The notes below the pieces were generated by a model that saw only the letters and a list, made by a program, of their open reading frames with translations, was not told the origin of the DNA and made no database searches. The position numbers and the translations under genes were made by a program. Source: Thermodesulfobacterium hydrogeniphilum (lineage in GTDB: Bacteria > Desulfobacterota > Thermodesulfobacteria > Thermodesulfobacteriales > Thermodesulfobacteriaceae). From it: a DNA stretch of 64,000 nucleotides. The stretch covers positions 98,844 through 162,843 of the forward strand of contig NZ_JQKW01000009.1 of assembly GCF_000746255.1 (NCBI RefSeq), given 5' to 3'. Positions within the stretch are counted from its first letter, which is position 1. Each line of letters begins with the position of its first letter. Below are positions 61,516 through 64,000 of this stretch, in pieces.

Positions 61516-61812
61516 TTATCCTCCTTTTCCCCAAATAGGATCTTCTCCAAAATGAGCAAACCACCAATCTTCAGGATCTGATATATTTTCATTAGGAGCT
61601 AAAATTATAAAATAATTATCACAATAATCCATTAAAATCTCATAAGCTTCATTAAGTTTTTTCATTAACTCTTCATCTCCTCCACGATCAGGATGCAAAT
61701 CCTTTACTAAAGCCTTATAATGAGTAATAATTTCTTTTCTGGTTGTTTTAAGAGGAAGTTTCAAAATTTTTCTGGCTTCTTCAATTTTTTTCCATTTTTC
61801 TTTAATATTCAT
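61516..61812 (-). CDS. Small J-domain protein
   Basis: 98 residues, almost only a J domain: ARKILKLPLKTTRKEIITHYKALVKDLHPDRGG with the HPD tripeptide, then MKKLNEAYEILMDY. It would stimulate a DnaK ATPase for unknown clients. C-terminal 35 residues end DPEDWWFAHFGEDPIWGKGG, unrelated to DnaJ. Six bases before lysC. Confidence 0.85.
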   Translation of the reverse strand: MNIKEKWKKIEEARKILKLPLKTTRKEIITHYKALVKDLHPDRGGDEELMKKLNEAYEILMDYCDNYFIILAPNENISDPEDWWFAHFGEDPIWGKGG

Positions 61813-61865
61813 TGAAAATTTATATTAAAAGATTTTATATAAAATGCAAGCTTATAAGAAACTCA

Positions 61866-62438
61866 TTATAAGAAATTTTTGAGTTTAATATAAGTTCTTT
61901 CCATAATTGATTTTAAATTAGGTGAATAAAGAAGAGAGGCTGGATGGTGAAGTGGCATAATTTTTTTATTTTCTGCAAAAAATATTTTGCCGCAGATGCT
62001 GTTCATTTCAATTTTACAAGAGATTCCATATTTTGAAAATATATATTTAGTAGCAAAAAATCCTAAAGGAACCAAAATATCAGGATTAATTATTTCTATT
62101 TCTTCATCAAGATAGGAGGTGCAGGCTTCTATTTCATCTTTTTTGGGAGGTCTATTATTAGGAAGCATACACTTTATGAGATTACTCATGTAAAAATAAC
62201 TTCTATGCAAAGAGGCTTTCTTTAAAAGCTCATCTAAAACCTTTCCAGCTCTGCCCACGAACATTCTTCCTTTTTTATCTTCATCTTTCCCAGGAGCAAG
62301 ACCAATAAGGAATACATTGGAATTAATATTTCCCTCTCCACAGACTACCTGCGTTCTTGTTAAAGCCAATGGACATTTCTGACAGTTTTTTAGTTCCTGA
62401 TAGAGCTTTTCTAAGCGATGTGTTTTTGAATTAAACAT
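61866..62438 (-). CDS. Family 4 uracil-DNA glycosylase
   Basis: 190 residues. CPLALTRTQVVCGEGN with cluster cysteines, GLAPGKDEDKKGRMFVGRAG in motif 1, NLIKCMLPNNRPPKKDEIEAC, and MPLHHPASLL in motif 2. The [4Fe-4S] cluster Cys set (CQKC, C near 168, C) fits the family. In motif 1 the usual Glu of GEAPG is Leu here. Removes uracil from DNA, important at high temperature where cytosine deaminates. Confidence 0.9.
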   Translation of the reverse strand: MFNSKTHRLEKLYQELKNCQKCPLALTRTQVVCGEGNINSNVFLIGLAPGKDEDKKGRMFVGRAGKVLDELLKKASLHRSYFYMSNLIKCMLPNNRPPKKDEIEACTSYLDEEIEIINPDILVPLGFFATKYIFSKYGISCKIEMNSICGKIFFAENKKIMPLHHPASLLYSPNLKSIMERTYIKLKNFL

Positions 62439-62459
62439 GTTTTTAAATGTATAAAAAAT

Positions 62460-63191
62460 TCAAGCTTCTTTTAATTTAGCAGCTTTATTTAAAAATTCTA
62501 TTACTTCTGGGACTTTTTTAGTTATGTCTATTTTAGAACAAAATCTTACATCTTTTTCTAAACCAGCTTTAATTAATTCTAAACCATGTTTGCTTGTTAA
62601 GAATATTTCTTCTACACTTTTCTTAAAAAAACCAGAAATTAAAATTTCAGGATATTCCTTTAAAGGTAATTCTAATCTTTTGGCTATTTCCCATGCTCCT
62701 ATTAGATCTTCCTCAGATAAAAAATTTTCTTTACCATAAACTCCAGCAGGAATAATTACTACAGGTTTTTGATATTTAGAAACATAATTTTTAACAATTC
62801 TGGCTATAGCAGAAGCATTTATTGTAGTTCCAATTAAAATTTTAGTAGCCTTTTTACAGGATACAATCCTTCTTGCTCCAGAGGTAGAGGTAAAAATTGC
62901 CTTTTTATTTTTTAAATTTTCAATTTTCCAAATTTCAGAAGGGCTATTGCTAAAATCAAAACCTTCTATTTTAAAGTTATTTCTTTCCCCTATAAGTAAA
63001 GCTTCAGGGATTTTCTTTTTTAATTGCCATGCTTCATTAACTTCACTTACCACAAAAATTTCTTTTATCCCTTTTTCCAATAAAACAGCCAAGGTAGCAC
63101 TTGCTCTTAAAGCATCTACAATAATAGCTATACCATTAAGTTCATTTACTTTTTCACAGCCCTTTTGTCCAGAAATGATATATATTTCCAT
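62460..63191 (-). CDS. comB: ComB-type 2-phosphosulfolactate phosphatase
   Basis: 243 residues. IVDALRASATLAVLLEKG, LLIGERNNFKIEGFDFSNSP and FTSTSGARRIVSCKKA match the ComB family. In methanogens the enzyme hydrolyses 2-phosphosulfolactate for coenzyme M; in bacteria the role is mostly unproven. First gene of the minus-strand group. The ATG lies in AT-rich sequence with no clear ribosome site. Confidence 0.88.
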   Translation of the reverse strand: MEIYIISGQKGCEKVNELNGIAIIVDALRASATLAVLLEKGIKEIFVVSEVNEAWQLKKKIPEALLIGERNNFKIEGFDFSNSPSEIWKIENLKNKKAIFTSTSGARRIVSCKKATKILIGTTINASAIARIVKNYVSKYQKPVVIIPAGVYGKENFLSEEDLIGAWEIAKRLELPLKEYPEILISGFFKKSVEEIFLTSKHGLELIKAGLEKDVRFCSKIDITKKVPEVIEFLNKAAKLKEA

Positions 63192-63399
63192 TTTTTATTT
63201 GGTATTTAAGAATGGATTTTATTATAGAAGACTTTTGGGGCTTTTCAAGGATTGTTTTAGTTTTATCAATTAAAAGAGTATCAAGTAAAGAACGGAGAAC
63301 ATAAAGATAGCTGGTTAAACCAGCGTAGATCCAATTTTGAGAAAAAATAAGATTAATTATTATTTATAACTATAAAAAATTTTTACGGCACCAAGTTAA

Positions 63400-63415
63400 A
63401 GTCAAATTTTTGACT
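63400..63415. repeat. Short inverted repeat downstream of tRNA-Phe
   Basis: AGTCAAA (63400-63406) and TTTGACT (63409-63415) with a two-base loop, 23 bases after the tRNA 3' end. It could weakly terminate tRNA transcription; A/T rich, low confidence. Confidence 0.35.
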
Positions 63416-63437
63416 ACTCTGAAGTCCTGATTGGAGG

Positions 63438-63510
<73 letters not shown>

Positions 63511-63521
63511 AACCAGTTTAT

Positions 63522-63549
63522 AAAATATTATATTTTTTCATTTTGTCAA
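63522..63549 (-). promoter_or_regulatory. Promoter of tRNA-Phe
   Basis: Minus strand: TTGACA (63544-63549), 16 bases, TATTTT (63522-63527), then 11 bases to the tRNA 5' end. Confidence 0.6.
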
Positions 63550-63824
63550 GATATACTAACCAAAATTCCCGCTTAAGGTTGAAGGAGTAAAAAAAATTTA
63601 CCCAAAATCATTTTTTTCATGCTATAAATTGAAACTTTATTGTGAAGCCCTATCCAAAAATTTTAAAAAAAAAATCTCCCCCAAAAATTAATTCTTCTTA
63701 AAAAATTCGTAAAAATTAAAAATAAACCCAATTAAAATCCCTACTTTAATTATTTTCTAAGCACAATACCCCCATTTTTTAAATAAAACCCCTTTTACTC
63801 CTACTCTCAAATCTTAAATAAAAA
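63550..63824. other. Non-coding AT-rich stretch with short C-runs
   Basis: Between the tRNA promoter and the transposase gene end I see no gene of reasonable length, no strong hairpin and no obvious terminal repeat. It contains several short homopolymer runs of A, T and C. It may hold the left edge of the insertion sequence, but no terminal inverted repeat can be identified from one end. Confidence 0.5.
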
Positions 63825-64000
63825 CTATCTAAAAACTAATCCCCTTTCTAATTGAGTAGCAGCAAAATATATCCAATCAATATGCACTATCTGTTTGGTA
63901 AACCATATCTTTAATCGCCGAGCATGTTTTACTACTTTGGCTGCCACTCTTAAAAAATGCTTAATTATTGTGCAGGGACGACATCTTCTGGCTTTCTCTG
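63825..64000 (-). mobile_element. 3' end of a DDE-type transposase gene (insertion sequence cut by the window edge)
   Basis: 58 residues are open on the minus strand from the right edge to a TAG at 63825-63827. The sequence includes TIIKHFLRVAAKVVKHARR and RLKIWFTKQIVHIDW, which recall the C-terminal basic segment of IS1380/IS4-like transposases (DDE group 1). The rest of the element lies outside the window, so family is tentative. Confidence 0.55.

Noticed and set aside
62947..63273. 108-residue plus-strand frame over the start of comB
   Set aside because: Antisense to the clearly conserved ComB N terminus, Ser/Ile/Leu-rich, no ribosome site.
63180..63360. Minus-strand frame upstream of comB reading IYAGLTSYLYVLRSLLD
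   Set aside because: It looks mildly protein-like but has no usable start codon or ribosome site and matches no family I know; may be a small gene relic, not strong enough to list.

Overview
The window is very AT-rich and densely packed with bacterial genes. The gene set suggests a strictly anaerobic, thermophilic, motile autotroph. It includes a NuoEFG-less complex I, a class III (anaerobic) ribonucleotide reductase, a VorB-type 2-oxoacid:ferredoxin oxidoreductase, a CooC-type nickel insertase, a bifunctional archaeal-type fructose-1,6-bisphosphate aldolase/phosphatase, a DUF505 protein and a family 4 uracil-DNA glycosylase. I infer a Thermodesulfobacterium-like member of the Thermodesulfobacteriota; this rests on gene content and base composition only, not on any search.

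Layout. 1-10450: the 3' end of a four-cluster ferredoxin gene overlaps an 11-gene nuoABCDHIJKLMN operon that ends at a strong terminator. 10629-16602: a flagellar hook operon (fliK, flgD and two FlgE-type genes). 16641-25116 (minus): nine type IV pilin-like genes in two paralogous modules (FimT/GspH, PilV, PilW, then one or two very large PilX-like proteins). 25236-30050 (minus): dtd, a four-gene VorDBAC-type oxidoreductase whose ferredoxin gene appears to start at AUU, fabD, a GcvH-like gene without the lipoyl lysine, and a lone FlhB C-terminal-domain gene. 30154-37644 (plus): the bifunctional FBP aldolase/phosphatase, a cysteine-cluster protein, a TolR/TolA pair, an aminotransferase, malic enzyme and exonuclease III, with a minus-strand glycine-zipper lipoprotein at 34524. 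37639-40101 (minus): an anaerobic ribonucleotide reductase operon in which the glycyl-radical segment is a separate small gene, preceded by a promoter and two candidate NrdR boxes.

40366-44114 (plus): ffh-rpsP-khpA-rimM-trmD, with TrmD fused to a second SPOUT methyltransferase domain. 44200-44545: a decayed P1B-type metal ATPase. 44582-48123: a two-subunit biotin-dependent carboxylase with an unusual carboxyltransferase active site. 49144-55917: rplM-rpsI, argC, an MntA/HepT toxin-antitoxin pair with a frameshifted toxin, truA, a minus-strand UPF0316 membrane protein, DUF505 and hisB. 55921-63191 (minus): comB, family 4 UDG, a J-domain protein, lysC, cimA, cooC, cysS and cvpA. The right edge carries tRNA-Phe and the 3' end of a transposase gene running out of the window.

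Functionally, complex I, the ferredoxin, the 2-oxoacid oxidoreductase, CooC, the biotin carboxylase, malic enzyme and FBP aldolase/phosphatase fit a ferredoxin-based energy and carbon metabolism with gluconeogenesis. cimA, lysC, argC and hisB indicate amino-acid prototrophy. The least ordinary parts are the split NrdD, the duplicated minor-pilin modules with giant PilX-like proteins, the lysine-less GcvH homolog, the SPOUT-SPOUT fusion and the two decayed loci (metal ATPase, HepT).
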